From positions 372,001 to 436,000 of the forward strand of contig QNRL01000001.1 in NCBI GenBank assembly GCA_003315335.1: DNA of 64,000 nucleotides, in the 5' to 3' direction. Each line of letters begins with the position of its first letter. The stretch's first letter is position 1. This DNA is from Pseudocitrobacter faecalis. GTDB taxonomy: Bacteria > Pseudomonadota > Gammaproteobacteria > Enterobacterales > Enterobacteriaceae. The notes below the pieces were generated by a model that was not told the DNA's origin, did no database searches, and saw only the letters and a program-made list of their open reading frames with translations. A program made the translations under genes and the position numbers. Below, one piece after another: positions 1 to 9,978 of this stretch.

Positions 1-135
<135 letters not shown>

Positions 136-312
136 CTAAGTTATTATACTGATTTTAGAATAGTGTGCAGTATTTAAATACTCAAAACAAATGTATTGCC
201 GCCTACGCGCAATGCAGAGCAATGATTTACACTGTGTTAAAGTTGTCTGCATTTCGTTAGCGTTACGCTCACTATCGAGTCTTAACTCTTCAATTGCAAA
301 GGATTTCTGCTT

Positions 313-549
313 GTGAAGTCGATTCTTCAACTCCCGGGACTACCGCTGCAAGACCTCGTGGTGGGTGCCTCTATCTATTTTCCACCGCTATTTAAAGCCG
401 TCCTGCTCGGCTTTCTTATCTGGCTGGTTGCACACCAGCAACTGCGTGACTGGATGTACGCGGGCGATATCTGGCATCCCTTGCTGATGGATCTCTCGCT
501 GTTTGCACTCTCCGTTTGCGGCGCGTTGCTGATTTTAGTCCTGTGGTGA
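313..549 (+). CDS. ydhI: YdhI, small AaeX-family membrane protein
   Basis: 78 aa, same length as E. coli YdhI, starting at GTG. It is a DUF1656/AaeX-type inner-membrane protein with two hydrophobic segments (about residues 23-41 and 57-77) joined by a short loop containing GDIWHP. Such proteins are always the first gene of an AaeXAB-like efflux operon, but their role is unknown. The stop is 10 bp before ydhJ, so ydhI-ydhJ-ydhK form one transcription unit. The product is clear by family; substrate and function are not. Confidence 0.9.
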   Translation: MKSILQLPGLPLQDLVVGASIYFPPLFKAVLLGFLIWLVAHQQLRDWMYAGDIWHPLLMDLSLFALSVCGALLILVLW

Positions 550-559
550 AGCTATCTAA

Positions 560-1417
560 ATGAAAAAATTAAAATATTTCTCTACGCTTCTGGTTGCTGC
601 TCTGGCGGCTATCGCGGTCTGGCTGTGCTGGAACTACTACATGCAATCGCCCTGGACACGTGACGGAAAAATCCGCTCAGAGCAGGTGAATATTACCCCG
701 CAGGTTTCCGGTAGCATCCTTAAGCTGAATGTGAAGGATAACCAGTTTGTTAAAGCAGGCGACGTCCTGTTTGAGATTGACCCCACGCCGTGGCGCATCG
801 CTGTTATGAACGCTGAAGCGCAACTGGCAAAAGCGCAGTCCGATCTGGTGAAAGCTAACCACGAGGCCACACGCCGACAGAACCTGCCGCATAACTATAT
901 TTCAGCAGAAGATCTCGATAGCGCAAATATGTCGGTCAAAGCCGCCAAAGCCACCGGGGATGCCGCTGCCGCAGAACTGGAACATGCCCGCTGGCAGTTG
1001 ACGCAAACCCTCGTTAAAGCACCCGTCGATGGCTGGGTTACTAACCTTTCTACTCGTGTCGGGAACTACGCCACTCAAGGGCAACCTGTGTTTGCGTTGA
1101 TTGACAGTCATTCATTCTATGTTGTCGGCTATTTTGAAGAGACCAAGCTGCGCCATATCTCGCCAGGCGATAGCGCCACAATTCAGCTCTACAGCAACGG
1201 CAAGACGTTACAGGGTCACGTTAACAGTATTGGCCGTGCGATTTACGACCAGAGCCTGGAGAGTGACAGCAGCCTGGTCGCCGATATCAAACCCAATATT
1301 CCGTGGGTTCGTCTGGCACAGCGCGTTCCGGTGCGTATCGAATTTGATAGCTTACCGGATGACGTTGTGCTGGTCGCCGGGACTACTTGCTCCGTGTCGA
1401 TTGGCAGCAAAAAATGA
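560..1417 (+). CDS. ydhJ: YdhJ, HlyD-family membrane fusion protein of an efflux pump
   Basis: 285 aa. An N-terminal membrane anchor (about residues 7-27) is followed by a barrel-sandwich/lipoyl half-motif (near [19 protein letters not shown]), a short coiled-coil hairpin (about 90-150) and the second half-motif ([13 protein letters not shown]). This is the periplasmic adaptor that links an inner-membrane pump to an outer-membrane channel, AaeA type. It lies between the AaeX-like ydhI and the AaeB-like ydhK, and its TGA stop overlaps the ydhK ATG as ATGA, indicating translational coupling. The substrate is not evident; AaeAB relatives export aromatic carboxylates. Confidence 0.92.
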   Translation: MKKLKYFSTLLVAALAAIAVWLCWNYYMQSPWTRDGKIRSEQVNITPQVSGSILKLNVKDNQFVKAGDVLFEIDPTPWRIAVMNAEAQLAKAQSDLVKANHEATRRQNLPHNYISAEDLDSANMSVKAAKATGDAAAAELEHARWQLTQTLVKAPVDGWVTNLSTRVGNYATQGQPVFALIDSHSFYVVGYFEETKLRHISPGDSATIQLYSNGKTLQGHVNSIGRAIYDQSLESDSSLVADIKPNIPWVRLAQRVPVRIEFDSLPDDVVLVAGTTCSVSIGSKK

Positions 1418-3438
1418 CCTTACCGAGTCTGAGCCTGGCGTCACTCCCCTGGTTTAAGGCAACCCCGGCACAGTGGCGATACGCATTACGTAACGGCATC
1501 GCCATGTGTCTGGCGCTGAGCATCGCCTACTACCTGCAACTGGATGAACCATACTGGGCGATGACCTCTGCGGCGGTGGTGAGTTTCCCTACCGTCGGCG
1601 GCGTTATCAGCAAAAGTTTTGGCCGTATCGCCGGTAGTCTCTTTGGTGCCTGGGCTGCGGTGATTATTGCGGGTCATACCCTAACCGATCCGTGGCTGTT
1701 TTTAGTCTGTATGGCGGGCTGGATAAGCTTTTGCACCTGGGCGTGCGCAATGTTCACCAACAACGTGGCCTACGCCTTTCAACTGGCGGGCTATACCTGC
1801 GCGATTATCGCTTTTCCGGTGATCAACGTCGCCGATGCCACCGAACTGTGGACGATTGCTCAGGCGCGTGTTTGCGAGGTCATTGTCGGCATTTTATGTG
1901 GCGGGTTGATGATGATGATTCTGCCCAGCACGTCCGATGGTACCGCACTGCTAACCGCGCTTAAAAACATGCATGCACGCCTGCTGGAACACGCCAGCCT
2001 GCTCTGGCAACCGGTGACTACCGATGCCATCCGCACCGCGCATGAGAGCGTGATCGGCCAAATTCTCACCATGAATCTGCTGCGTATTCAGGCTTTCTGG
2101 AGCCATTACCGCTTTCGCCAGCAAAATTCATTGCTGAATGCCCTTCTGCATCAACAATTACGGCTGACCAGCGTCATTTCCAGCCTCCGGCGCATGCTGC
2201 TCAACTGGCCCAATCCACCGGAAAATATTCGCCCGGTGATCGAACAACTTTTACAGGCGTTGGCACGGCCTGGTTGTGACGTCTACACCGTAGCGCGAAT
2301 CATTGCGCCGCTGGCCCCGACCGATCCAGAGGATTACCGTCATCGCGCCTTCTGGGAACGATTACGTTATTTTTGCCGCGTCTACCTCGACAGCAGCCGC
2401 TGGCTTTTACGGCTGGAAAACGCCACCGCTATTTCGGAATTCCGTGTGCCTGCAGCCCCGGCACTCATGCGTCATACGGACCACGCGGAAGCTGCCTGGA
2501 ACGGCGTGCGTACCTTCTGCGCTTTGCTGGCCGTCGGCGCGTGGGCCATCAGTACCCAGTGGGAGTCCGGTGCGGCGGCACTCACGTTGTCGGCTATCTG
2601 CTGCGTGCTCTATTCCGTCTCTCCTTCGCCGTTTAACTCCCTAACATTATTGATGCGCACCCTGGTGTTGCTCTCGCTCTTCAGCTTTGTGGTGAAATTT
2701 GGCCTGATGGTACAGATCACCGATCTGTGGCAATTTCTGCTTTTCCTGTTTCCGCTGCTGACCACGATGCAATTGTTCAAATTACAAATGCCCAAACGCG
2801 CGGGATTATGGGGGCAACTGATTGTTTTTATGGGCTCGTTTATTGCCGTGACCAATCCGCCGGTCTACGACTTTGCCGATTTTTTAAATGACAATCTGGC
2901 TAAAATGCTCGGCGTAGGGCTGGCGTGGATGGCGTTTGCCGTACTGAAACCCGGCTCCGATGCGCGCAAAAGCCGCCGTCATATTCGTGCGTTACGGCGT
3001 CACTTTGTTGATCAACTCAGCCGACATCCAACCAACAGCGAGCACGATTTTGAGTCGTTGGTTTATCATCATATCAGTCAGTTAAGTAACAGTAAGGATG
3101 AACTGGCTCGGCGCTGGCTGCTGCGCTGGGGCGTAGTGTTGTTGAACTGTAGTCACGTCGTGTGGCAGTTACGTAGCTGGGAAGCGCGCTCTGACCCACT
3201 TTCACAGGTACGCGATCTTTGTATTAGCCTGCTGCGGGATGTGATGAGCGAGCGCGGCGTACAGCAACGCCCGCTCACCACGTCATTACAGGAATTACAA
3301 CGTATTTCCGAGGCGCTGTCCCATCATCACCAGCCAGCCGCCCGTGAACTGGCGTCGATTATCTGGCGACTGCACTGTTCACTTTCACAACTGGAACAGG
3401 CACCGGTAGCCGGAACGATTACCGAACGAACTACTTAA
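1414..3438 (+). CDS. ydhK: YdhK, FUSC/AaeB-family efflux transporter subunit
   Basis: I place the start at the ATG overlapping the ydhJ stop (674 aa) rather than at an upstream in-frame ATG at 1387, because E. coli YdhK aligns from this point. It is an FUSC-family inner-membrane protein with two similar halves. Each half has a cluster of membrane segments (about 25-175 and 365-505) followed by a cytoplasmic helical domain. It is the likely pump component working with YdhJ. The 3' end overlaps the convergent sodC stop by 8 bp, so the two genes share no intergenic terminator. Confidence 0.92.
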   Translation: MTLPSLSLASLPWFKATPAQWRYALRNGIAMCLALSIAYYLQLDEPYWAMTSAAVVSFPTVGGVISKSFGRIAGSLFGAWAAVIIAGHTLTDPWLFLVCMAGWISFCTWACAMFTNNVAYAFQLAGYTCAIIAFPVINVADATELWTIAQARVCEVIVGILCGGLMMMILPSTSDGTALLTALKNMHARLLEHASLLWQPVTTDAIRTAHESVIGQILTMNLLRIQAFWSHYRFRQQNSLLNALLHQQLRLTSVISSLRRMLLNWPNPPENIRPVIEQLLQALARPGCDVYTVARIIAPLAPTDPEDYRHRAFWERLRYFCRVYLDSSRWLLRLENATAISEFRVPAAPALMRHTDHAEAAWNGVRTFCALLAVGAWAISTQWESGAAALTLSAICCVLYSVSPSPFNSLTLLMRTLVLLSLFSFVVKFGLMVQITDLWQFLLFLFPLLTTMQLFKLQMPKRAGLWGQLIVFMGSFIAVTNPPVYDFADFLNDNLAKMLGVGLAWMAFAVLKPGSDARKSRRHIRALRRHFVDQLSRHPTNSEHDFESLVYHHISQLSNSKDELARRWLLRWGVVLLNCSHVVWQLRSWEARSDPLSQVRDLCISLLRDVMSERGVQQRPLTTSLQELQRISEALSHHHQPAARELASIIWRLHCSLSQLEQAPVAGTITERTT

Positions 3439-3952
3439 TTACCCCACAGGCATAGCGCGCCCCGCCGCCGCCCAGCGGTTTGGGATGATCGGACATGTTA
3501 TCGCCGCCAACGTGAATCATCAGCGCTTTGCCTTCAATGTCCGCCAATTTCTTCAGGCGTGGTGCATACACCGGGGTGGTGGCTTTGCCGTCTTTATCAA
3601 CGTTAAGCGCCGGTAAATCACCGAGATGACCTTTACCATCCGGCCCTTCATGTTTACCGGTGTTTTCAGGATCAAAATGCCCTCCTGCGGCTTCCGCGGC
3701 GCTGGCTTTTCCGTCTTTGATGGCTGGCTGACAACTGCCGTTGGCGTGGATATGAAAACCGTGCTCTCCAGGCGGCAACGCCTTGAGATCGGGCGCAAAC
3801 TCAAGCCCTTTATCGGTTTCACTGATTTTGACGCTACCAATTGACTGGCCGACGCTCTGGGATGTGACAAGATTCATTTCGACATTGTCACCCGCTGCCT
3901 GCGCACCAGCTGAAAAGGCCAGCGCCAGGATCGTCAGAGTAAATCGTTTCAT
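3431..3952 (-). CDS. sodC: Periplasmic Cu,Zn superoxide dismutase
   Basis: 173 aa, the E. coli SodC length. A signal peptide ends at AQA (residue 19). All catalytic residues are present: copper ligands H67, H69, H92 and H147, zinc ligands H92, H101, H109 and D112, and the structural disulfide C74-C169. The enzyme dismutates superoxide in the periplasm. It overlaps ydhK tail to tail by 8 bp and lies 76 bp downstream of ydhF on the same strand. Confidence 0.97.
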   Translation of the reverse strand: MKRFTLTILALAFSAGAQAAGDNVEMNLVTSQSVGQSIGSVKISETDKGLEFAPDLKALPPGEHGFHIHANGSCQPAIKDGKASAAEAAGGHFDPENTGKHEGPDGKGHLGDLPALNVDKDGKATTPVYAPRLKKLADIEGKALMIHVGGDNMSDHPKPLGGGGARYACGVIK

Positions 3953-4028
3953 GATGCCTCCGTTACTGTCGTGTCCCCGTTAAGTGTAAACCAGGGACAC
4001 GATTTTCACCGGAAGCCGGGGAAATCAC

Positions 4029-4925
4029 TCAGGGAACATCATAGCCTAACGCCGCTTTGCGGATGCGGAACCACTGTTGGCGCGTCATCTCCAGTGACAG
4101 GGATTCAATCGCTGATCGCACACGCTCTATTTTGCCGGATCCGATTATGGGCAACGGTTTCGAGGGCAGACGCAGCACCCATGCGTAAACCATCTGCTCA
4201 ATACTGGCGGCGTTCAGCTCTGTGGCAACCTGCGCCAGTTCAGCACGTAGCGGCTGGAACTCGTCGTCGTTAAACAAGCGACCACCGCCCAGACAAGACC
4301 AGGCCATCGGACGAATGCGCAGTTGCTGGAGTTGATCCAGCGTACCATCCAGAATGGCTGGCTGATGAATCGGCGAGATTTCTACCTGGTTGGTCGCCAG
4401 AGTAAATGGCAGACGCGACTGCAACAACGCAAACTGTGCTGGCGTAAAGTTAGAGACGCCGAAGTGGCGCACTTTTCCGCTCTGATGCAGGTTCAGAAAC
4501 GCTTCCGCTACTTCATCGGCATCCATCAGTGGGTCTGGACGATGAATCAGCAGCAGGTCAAGACGGTCGGTCGCCAGGTTAATCAGCGACTGCTCTGCGC
4601 TACTAATAATGTGCTTGCTGTCGGTAATATAGTGGCCCAGAACGTTTTCGGTTTTCGCCGTAGTGGCGATACCGCATTTGGTGACGATTTCCATACGATC
4701 GCGCAGATGCGGCGCAAGCTTAATTGCTTCGCCAAAGGCGGCTTCACACTGGTATCCGCCGTAGATATCGGCGTGGTCGACTGTCGTCACCCCGAGGTCG
4801 AGATGCTCTTCAATAAAACTGACGAGCTGACGGGCGGACATGTTCCAGTCCATTAAACGCCAGTATCCCATGACGAAACGTGAAAATTCCGGGCCTTGCG
4901 GCGCCAGGGTAATACGCTGAACCAT
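4029..4925 (-). CDS. ydhF: YdhF, aldo/keto reductase
   Basis: 298 aa TIM-barrel NAD(P)H-dependent oxidoreductase. The AKR catalytic tetrad is visible as D50, Y55, K83 and H128, and the C-terminal PIIGSGKIERV stretch fits cofactor phosphate binding. It is a cytosolic carbonyl reductase whose natural substrate is unknown. It sits next to the electrophile-response genes nemR-nemA-gloA, which suggests, without proof, a role in detoxifying reactive carbonyls. It is separated from ydhL by 48 bp and probably cotranscribed with it. Confidence 0.93.
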   Translation of the reverse strand: MVQRITLAPQGPEFSRFVMGYWRLMDWNMSARQLVSFIEEHLDLGVTTVDHADIYGGYQCEAAFGEAIKLAPHLRDRMEIVTKCGIATTAKTENVLGHYITDSKHIISSAEQSLINLATDRLDLLLIHRPDPLMDADEVAEAFLNLHQSGKVRHFGVSNFTPAQFALLQSRLPFTLATNQVEISPIHQPAILDGTLDQLQQLRIRPMAWSCLGGGRLFNDDEFQPLRAELAQVATELNAASIEQMVYAWVLRLPSKPLPIIGSGKIERVRSAIESLSLEMTRQQWFRIRKAALGYDVP

Positions 4926-4973
4926 AGCAGCTTCCTCAATGAAAATTTGCTATGAGTATACGCAATTCTGCCC

Positions 4974-5213
4974 TTAAAACAGTGAGGGTTGCTGAGGTTC
5001 TTCGGCATCGTTGGGTTTGTTTGCGCGTAATTTGCGCAGCAGACGCTGTCGGCAGAGGCGTAACACCTCCTGCTTTTCGGTATCGCTCATCTTTTGCCAG
5101 TTAAAGCGCTCATCGCGACTGCGCATACAGCCCCGGCAATATCCGCGCTCATCACTCTGACATATACCCCGGCACGGACTCTGCACCGGGAAAAATTCCA
5201 GCTGCTCCGCCAC
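4974..5213 (-). CDS. ydhL: YdhL, small DUF1289 four-cysteine protein
   Basis: 79 aa. The N-terminal half carries C14, C18, C26 and C29 (pattern CX3CX7CX2C), the DUF1289 signature that probably binds zinc or an Fe-S cluster. The C-terminal half is a basic helix followed by an acidic, proline-containing tail. It is divergent from nemR with 128 bp between the two start codons. The family has no established function. Confidence 0.88.
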   Translation of the reverse strand: MAEQLEFFPVQSPCRGICQSDERGYCRGCMRSRDERFNWQKMSDTEKQEVLRLCRQRLLRKLRANKPNDAEEPQQPSLF

Positions 5214-5304
5214 GTTGGCCTCCTGTTAACGACGCTTCTTCACATTGAAGACGTTTACGCCCGCCTCTGCAACTTTATTGTCAACGTGCCAGGCGAAAAA
5301 AAAC

Positions 5305-5333
5305 TTGCACTAGACCGATTGGTCTATTAGATT
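5305..5333 (+). promoter_or_regulatory. nemR promoter with NemR operator in the spacer
   Basis: A -35-like TTGCAC (5305-5310) and a -10-like TAGATT (5328-5333) are 17 bp apart. The spacer is almost exactly filled by the perfect palindrome TAGACCgattGGTCTA (5311-5326), the known NemR box. A bound NemR dimer would block RNA polymerase directly. The predicted transcription start falls only a few bases before the nemR ATG. Confidence 0.85.
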
Positions 5334-5341
5334 ATTTTCCC

Positions 5342-5938
5342 ATGAGCAAACACAGCGAACACGATACCCGCGAACACATTCTGGCCACCGGCGAGCAACT
5401 TTGCATGCAGCGCGGTTTTGTTGGAATGGGCTTAAGCGAACTGTTGAAAACGGCGGAAGTGCCGAAAGGATCGTTCTACCACTATTTCCGTTCAAAAGAA
5501 GCCTTTGGCGTCGCCATGCTTGAACGCTATTTTGCCGATTACCACCAGCGCCTCGCGCAACATTTTGCCGCTGGTGAAGGAACGTATCGCGACCGCCTGT
5601 TGGCTTACTATCAGCAGGCCGTTAATCAGTTTTGCCAGCAGGGTAAAATTAGCGGCTGCTTAACCGTGAAACTCTCCGCTGAAGTGTGCGACCTGTCGGA
5701 AGACATGCGTGCAGAAATGAATAAAGGCGCCAGTGAAATCATAAACCTGCTAGCGCAGGCGCTGGAACAAGGCCGTCGTCACGGTTGTTTACGCTTCGAC
5801 GGCGAGGCGCATACGCAGGCAGAAGTGCTCTATTCACTCTGGCTTGGCGCGAATCTCCAGGCCAAGATTTCTAAGAGCTCAACGCCGCTGGAAAGCGCGC
5901 TGGCTCACGCCAAAATTATGATTGCCGCGCCCGCGTAA
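5342..5938 (+). CDS. nemR: NemR, redox/electrophile-sensing TetR-family repressor
   Basis: 198 aa. The N-terminal helix-turn-helix lies at about residues 12-58 ([20 protein letters not shown]). The residues tied to sensing of bleach, quinones and methylglyoxal in E. coli NemR are kept: C21, C98, C106, C116 and K175 (the C106-K175 pair forms the reversible sulfenamide). It represses its own operon nemR-nemA-gloA through the palindrome immediately upstream. No clear Shine-Dalgarno sequence precedes the ATG. Confidence 0.96.
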   Translation: MSKHSEHDTREHILATGEQLCMQRGFVGMGLSELLKTAEVPKGSFYHYFRSKEAFGVAMLERYFADYHQRLAQHFAAGEGTYRDRLLAYYQQAVNQFCQQGKISGCLTVKLSAEVCDLSEDMRAEMNKGASEIINLLAQALEQGRRHGCLRFDGEAHTQAEVLYSLWLGANLQAKISKSSTPLESALAHAKIMIAAPA

Positions 5939-5965
5939 TAAGGGCGTTTTATTTTACCGAATTAC

Positions 5966-5980
5966 TAGACGACCGGTCTA
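5966..5980. promoter_or_regulatory. Second NemR-like palindrome between nemR and nemA
   Basis: TAGACgaccgGTCTA lies in the 55-bp gap between the nemR stop and the nemA start. It shares the outer half-sites TAGAC/GTCTA with the main operator but has a 5-bp rather than 6-bp centre. It is 13 bp upstream of the nemA ATG and overlaps the likely ribosome-binding region. Confidence 0.5.
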
Positions 5981-5993
5981 CTCAGGAGTCACT

Positions 5994-7091
5994 ATGTCGC
6001 AAGAAAAACTGTTTACCCCACTGAAAGTGGGTGCTGTTACTGCCCCTAACCGTGTCTTTATGGCCCCGCTCACCCGCTTACGCAGCATTGAGCCGGGCGA
6101 TATCCCAACACCGCTGATGGCCGAGTATTACCGTCAACGTGCCAGTTCAGGGCTGATTATCTCTGAAGCGACGCAGATCTCCGCCCAGGCGAAAGGTTAT
6201 GCTGGCGCGCCAGGTCTTTACAGTGCAGAACAAATTGCTGCGTGGCAGAGAATCACCGCCGGCGTTCATTCTGAAGGGGGGCGTATTGCCGTGCAATTCT
6301 GGCATACCGGGCGTATTTCCCACTCAAGCCTGCAACCTGACGGCCAGGCTCCGGTTGCCCCGTCTGCTCTGAGCGCGGGGACACGTACTTCTCTGCGTGA
6401 CGAAAACGGTCATGCTATTCGCGTGGATACGTCGATGCCGCGCGCCCTGGAAACCGAAGAGATCCCAGGAATTGTGAATGATTTCCGTCAGGCGGTCGCC
6501 AATGCCCGTGAGGCCGGCTTCGACCTGGTTGAGCTGCACTCTGCACACGGTTATCTGCTGCATCAGTTCCTGTCGCCTTCTTCTAACCACCGTACCGATC
6601 AGTACGGCGGCAGCGTCGAAAACCGTGCCCGTCTGGTGCTGGAAGTGGTTGATGCCGCAATTGAAGAATGGGGTGCCGACCGCGTTGGGATCCGCGTCTC
6701 GCCGATTGGTACCTTCCAGAGCCTGGATAATGGCCCGAACGAAGAAGCCGATGCGCTCTATTTGATAGAGGAACTGGGCAAACGCGGGATTGCTTACCTG
6801 CACATGTCTGAACCAGACTGGGCCGGTGGCGAACCCTATAGCGAAACTTTCCGCGAGAAAGTGCGCGCCCGCTTCCAGGGTGTGATTATTGGTGCCGGCG
6901 CCTATACTCCTGAAAAAGCCGAAGATCTGATTCAAAAAGGGTTAATTGACGCCGTTGCCTTTGGCCGTGCGTATATCGCCAACCCGGACCTGGTGACCCG
7001 TCTGCAACGCAAAGCGGAACTCAACCCTCAGCGTCCGGAAAGCTTCTACGGCGGCGACGCCGAAGGTTACACCGATTACCCTACCCTGTAA
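5994..7091 (+). CDS. nemA: NemA, N-ethylmaleimide reductase (old yellow enzyme)
   Basis: 365 aa from the ATG preceded by AGGAGTCACT; an in-frame upstream ATG at 5922 lies inside nemR and is rejected. It is an FMN-dependent OYE-family TIM barrel. The substrate-binding pair is visible in [17 protein letters not shown], with the family stretch [16 protein letters not shown] after it and the FMN phosphate-binding region near [11 protein letters not shown]. It reduces activated alkenes, nitro compounds and N-ethylmaleimide with NADPH. Gene order nemR-nemA-gloA is kept. Confidence 0.97.
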   Translation: MSQEKLFTPLKVGAVTAPNRVFMAPLTRLRSIEPGDIPTPLMAEYYRQRASSGLIISEATQISAQAKGYAGAPGLYSAEQIAAWQRITAGVHSEGGRIAVQFWHTGRISHSSLQPDGQAPVAPSALSAGTRTSLRDENGHAIRVDTSMPRALETEEIPGIVNDFRQAVANAREAGFDLVELHSAHGYLLHQFLSPSSNHRTDQYGGSVENRARLVLEVVDAAIEEWGADRVGIRVSPIGTFQSLDNGPNEEADALYLIEELGKRGIAYLHMSEPDWAGGEPYSETFREKVRARFQGVIIGAGAYTPEKAEDLIQKGLIDAVAFGRAYIANPDLVTRLQRKAELNPQRPESFYGGDAEGYTDYPTL

Positions 7092-7102
7092 TCGCACATT
7101 GA

Positions 7103-7124
7103 TAGCGGCAGGGATCCGCCGCTA
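7103..7124 (+). terminator. Hairpin between nemA and gloA, without a U-tract
   Basis: TAGCGGC (7103-7109) pairs with GCCGCTA (7118-7124) around an 8-base loop. There is no run of T after it; TATACT follows at once and could be the -10 of a gloA promoter. It may attenuate readthrough from nemA or stabilise the upstream transcript. Confidence 0.4.
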
Positions 7125-7175
7125 TACTAAAATAATGTTTTGTTTTGAATAATGATTATCCAGTGAGAGGAAATT

Positions 7176-7583
7176 ATGCGCTTATTACACACCATGCTTC
7201 GTGTTGGTGACCTGCAACGTTCCATCGAGTTTTACACCAAAGTCCTGGGTATGAAACTGCTGCGTACCAGTGAAAACACTGAATACAAATACTCCCTCGC
7301 CTTCGTCGGCTATGGCGATGAAAAAGACGAAGCCGTGATTGAGCTGACCTATAACTGGGGCGTCGATAAATACGATCTCGGCAATGCGTATGGTCACATT
7401 GCCCTGAGCGTCGATAACGCGGCTGAAGCCTGCGAACGCATTCGCAACAACGGCGGCAACGTTACGCGTGAAGCGGGCCCGGTAAAAGGCGGCACCACGG
7501 TTATCGCCTTCGTTGAGGATCCGGACGGTTATAAAATCGAACTGATTGAAGAAAAAGATGCCGGTAAAGGCCTCGGCAACTGA
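7176..7583 (+). CDS. gloA: Glyoxalase I
   Basis: 135 aa, E. coli length. The four nickel ligands are present: H5, E56, H74 and E122. The enzyme converts the glutathione-methylglyoxal hemithioacetal to S-lactoylglutathione. As the last gene after nemRA it is partly under NemR control, which ties methylglyoxal sensing to its detoxification. The ribosome-binding site GAGAGGAAATT precedes the ATG. Confidence 0.98.
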   Translation: MRLLHTMLRVGDLQRSIEFYTKVLGMKLLRTSENTEYKYSLAFVGYGDEKDEAVIELTYNWGVDKYDLGNAYGHIALSVDNAAEACERIRNNGGNVTREAGPVKGGTTVIAFVEDPDGYKIELIEEKDAGKGLGN

Positions 7584-7590
7584 TTCCCCA

Positions 7591-7615
7591 CGGACGCTAC
7601 GGCGTCCGTTCTTTT
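7591..7615 (+). terminator. Rho-independent terminator of nemRA-gloA
   Basis: The hairpin CGGACGC-tacg-GCGTCCG (7591-7608) is followed by TTCTTTTA. It lies 7 bp after the gloA stop. Confidence 0.8.
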
Positions 7616-7687
7616 ATCCGCTTTTACTGCATCCCCTGGCAAAATTTGCCATAATGCGCGCTACTTTTTTCAGGTTAAGAGATTCTA

Positions 7688-8332
7688 ATGTCCGACAATG
7701 CGCAACTGAATGGTCTGTGCGACCGTTTTCGTGGTTTTTATCCCGTGGTGATTGATGTAGAAACCGCCGGATTCAACGCCAAAACTGATGCTCTGCTTGA
7801 AATTGCAGCGATCACGTTGAAAATGGATGAAGATGGCTGGTTGATGCCGGACACCACTGCACATTTCCATGTTGAGCCGTTTGAGGGTGCGAATCTGCAA
7901 CCGGAAGCGCTGGCGTTTAACGGTATCGATCCGACTGACCCGGAGCGTGGCGCCGTGAGCGAATATGATGCGCTGCATGCTATTTTCAAAATGGTGCGCA
8001 AAGGCCTGAAGGACGCGGGCTGCAACCGTGCCATTATGGTCGCGCATAACGCCACCTTCGATCACAGTTTTATGATGGCCGCCGCCGAGCGCGCGAATCT
8101 GAAACGTAACCCGTTCCACCCTTTCGTCACCTTCGATACCGCTGCCCTGAGCGGTCTGGCGCTGGGGCAAACCGTTCTGTCGAAAGCCTGCATCGCAGCA
8201 GGTATGGCCTTTGACGGCGAGCAGGCACACTCCGCGCTGTACGACACGGAACAAACCGCGCAGTTATTCTGCGAAATCGTCAACCGCTGGAAACGCCTGG
8301 GCGGCTGGCCGCTACCAATAGCAGCAGAATAA
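7688..8332 (+). CDS. rnt: Ribonuclease T
   Basis: 214 aa DEDDh 3'-5' exoribonuclease that trims tRNA CCA ends and matures stable RNAs. All catalytic residues are present: D23 and E25 (DVET motif), D125, D150, H181 and D186. The ATG follows AGGTTAAGAGATTCTA. It is convergent with grxD and separated from it by a strong bidirectional terminator. Confidence 0.97.
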   Translation: MSDNAQLNGLCDRFRGFYPVVIDVETAGFNAKTDALLEIAAITLKMDEDGWLMPDTTAHFHVEPFEGANLQPEALAFNGIDPTDPERGAVSEYDALHAIFKMVRKGLKDAGCNRAIMVAHNATFDHSFMMAAAERANLKRNPFHPFVTFDTAALSGLALGQTVLSKACIAAGMAFDGEQAHSALYDTEQTAQLFCEIVNRWKRLGGWPLPIAAE

Positions 8333-8340
8333 ATCCCACA

Positions 8341-8370
8341 AAAAAAGCGACCGTTCCAGGTCGCTTTTTT
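8341..8370. terminator. Bidirectional terminator between rnt and grxD
   Basis: AAAAAAGCGACC-gttcca-GGTCGCTTTTTT is a perfect 12-bp stem flanked by A and T runs on both sides. It can terminate rnt on the plus strand and grxD on the minus strand. Confidence 0.93.
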
Positions 8371-8402
8371 GTGCCCGCTGACGCAAACGCGCCTTTCGCG
8401 AA

Positions 8403-8750
8403 TTACTCCGCTTTTGGCTCTTCTTCTTTATATTTTGCCGCAGTTTCTTTGATCAACTGCTGCAATTCGCCGCGCTGGTACATCTCGATGATGATGTCGC
8501 AGCCGCCAACCAGCTCGCCATCAACCCACAGTTGCGGGAAGGTCGGCCAGTTTGCGTATTTCGGCAGCTCTGCGCGGATTTCCGGATTTTGCAGAATATC
8601 TACGTAAGCAAAGCGTTCGCCACAGGCAGAGAGCGCCTGCACAGCTTGTGCGGAAAAACCGCAGCTCGGCAGTTTCGGGGAACCCTTCATGTACAGCAGG
8701 ATGGGGTTCTCAGCGATCTGACGTTGGATTGTTTCAACAGTTGTGCTCAT
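8403..8750 (-). CDS. grxD: Monothiol glutaredoxin GrxD (Grx4)
   Basis: 115 aa with the monothiol active site C30-G-F-S. It binds a [2Fe-2S] cluster bridged between two subunits with glutathione, or shared with BolA-type partners, and delivers clusters in the cytosol. The glutathione-binding features WPTFPQLW and GGCDII are present. The suf Fe-S assembly operon lies at the other end of the window. Confidence 0.97.
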   Translation of the reverse strand: MSTTVETIQRQIAENPILLYMKGSPKLPSCGFSAQAVQALSACGERFAYVDILQNPEIRAELPKYANWPTFPQLWVDGELVGGCDIIIEMYQRGELQQLIKETAAKYKEEEPKAE

Positions 8751-9090
8751 TGTCTTACTTCCTTAACTTCGAATACCACATGTAGTCTGACATTGTAGCG
8801 TTTCAGACCTCAGACGGAAAATAACATTTTATTCACGCTTTACTATTTTAACGTCTGAGCACAGAAGATGCCTGTGAAATGTCACTTTAGCAACCTGCTG
8901 ACTAAAAAACTGTCCATTTTTTAGCTCATTGTATTTCAATTGCTGTTTTTTTTTGCACTTGCTAACGAAACACTATTTTAGATACAAAATCGCTATTAAC
9001 TTTATTGCTTTATATGGATTAGAATTGATGAGTTTTGTAAATCATACCCAGGCATGAATTTTTATGCCTCCATACTCAGAGGATTGCTCA
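8751..9090. other. Intergenic region between divergent grxD and mepH
   Basis: 340 bp, AT-rich, with the divergent promoters of grxD and mepH. I see no gene, strong hairpin or clear operator. A run of eight T residues lies near 8947-8954. Confidence 0.6.
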
Positions 9091-9948
9091 GTGGCGCGAA
9101 TAAAAAAAATGTCGATCACGCTCTGTGCTTTGCTGTTTTCATCATTAACATTCTCGCCGCTCTCGCACGCTTCCGGTCATACGAAAGCCACGTCGGCGCA
9201 AAAATCGCTCTCCGCAAAGGGAAGCGAACGGAAGAAGAAAAATACCGTCAGCAAAAGCAGCAGCAAGAAGAAGTCCACCGCCTCAACCAGTAAAAAAACC
9301 ACCACGAAGGCGACGGCAAGTAAAAAAATCGCCTCTACCGCCAGCAAATCATCCCGCACCGCGCGCGCCGCCAGCACCACCAGAACGGCCTCAACGCGCC
9401 GCAGTAAGAGCAGCGCGATGAAAACCGCAGCGGCAAACGTCACCACCAAATGCGTTGCCCGAAAAGGTCACAGGAAGTCCTGTACCACCAGCAAGGTGGA
9501 GAGCAAACCGTTAACTATTGCTGAAGCGCACAAGGCGCGCGTGCAGAAAGCACAAAAAACCGCGATGAACAAATTGATGGGCCAGATTGGCAAACCTTAC
9601 CGCTGGGGTGGCACGTCTCCGCGCACCGGTTTTGATTGCAGCGGTCTGGTTTATTACGCCTATAAAGATCTGGTGAAATTCCGTATTCCGCGAACAGCTA
9701 ACGAAATGTATCACCTGCGCGATGCCCGTGCGATTGACCGGGGTGAGCTGGAGAGCGGCGATTTAGTGTTCTTCCGCACGCGTGGGCGCGGCACCGCCGA
9801 TCATGTTGGTGTCTACATCGGCGGTGGAAAGTTTATTCAGTCTCCGCGTACCGGTCGCGATATTCAAATTACCTCCCTCAGTGAAGACTACTGGGATCGC
9901 CACTACGTCGGCGCACGCCGCGTAATGACGCCGAAAACCATCCGCTAA
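9091..9948 (+). CDS. mepH: MepH, NlpC/P60 murein DD-endopeptidase
   Basis: 285 aa from a GTG start with AGAGGA 8 bp upstream. An ATG 27 bp further up is in frame, but E. coli MepH aligns from the GTG. A signal peptide (about residues 1-28, ending SHAS) is followed by a very Lys/Ser/Thr-rich low-complexity stretch (about 40-125) and the NlpC/P60 domain. Catalytic C183 is in FDCSGLVYY and H238 in DHVG, with the third polar position near Q250. It cuts D-Ala-meso-DAP crosslinks to allow murein growth. The basic linker, somewhat longer than in E. coli, may help it bind the wall. Confidence 0.93.
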   Translation: MARIKKMSITLCALLFSSLTFSPLSHASGHTKATSAQKSLSAKGSERKKKNTVSKSSSKKKSTASTSKKTTTKATASKKIASTASKSSRTARAASTTRTASTRRSKSSAMKTAAANVTTKCVARKGHRKSCTTSKVESKPLTIAEAHKARVQKAQKTAMNKLMGQIGKPYRWGGTSPRTGFDCSGLVYYAYKDLVKFRIPRTANEMYHLRDARAIDRGELESGDLVFFRTRGRGTADHVGVYIGGGKFIQSPRTGRDIQITSLSEDYWDRHYVGARRVMTPKTIR

Positions 9949-9952
9949 CCCC

Positions 9953-9978
9953 TACCCTGCCACACATCTGGCAGGGTA
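9953..9978 (+). terminator. Hairpin after mepH
   Basis: TACCCTGCCA-cacatc-TGGCAGGGTA is a perfect 10-bp stem 4 bp after the mepH stop. The T-tract is poor (ACCTTCTCTTTTATC). Confidence 0.65.

Noticed and set aside
5922..5993. Longer nemA start inside the nemR 3' end
   Set aside because: The added residues are absent from NemA homologues, and the ATG at 5994 has a good ribosome-binding site.
7092..7175. Fur-box-like AATAATGATTATCC before gloA
   Set aside because: Only a partial match to the 19-bp Fur consensus and no known iron control of gloA; AT-rich chance match is likely.
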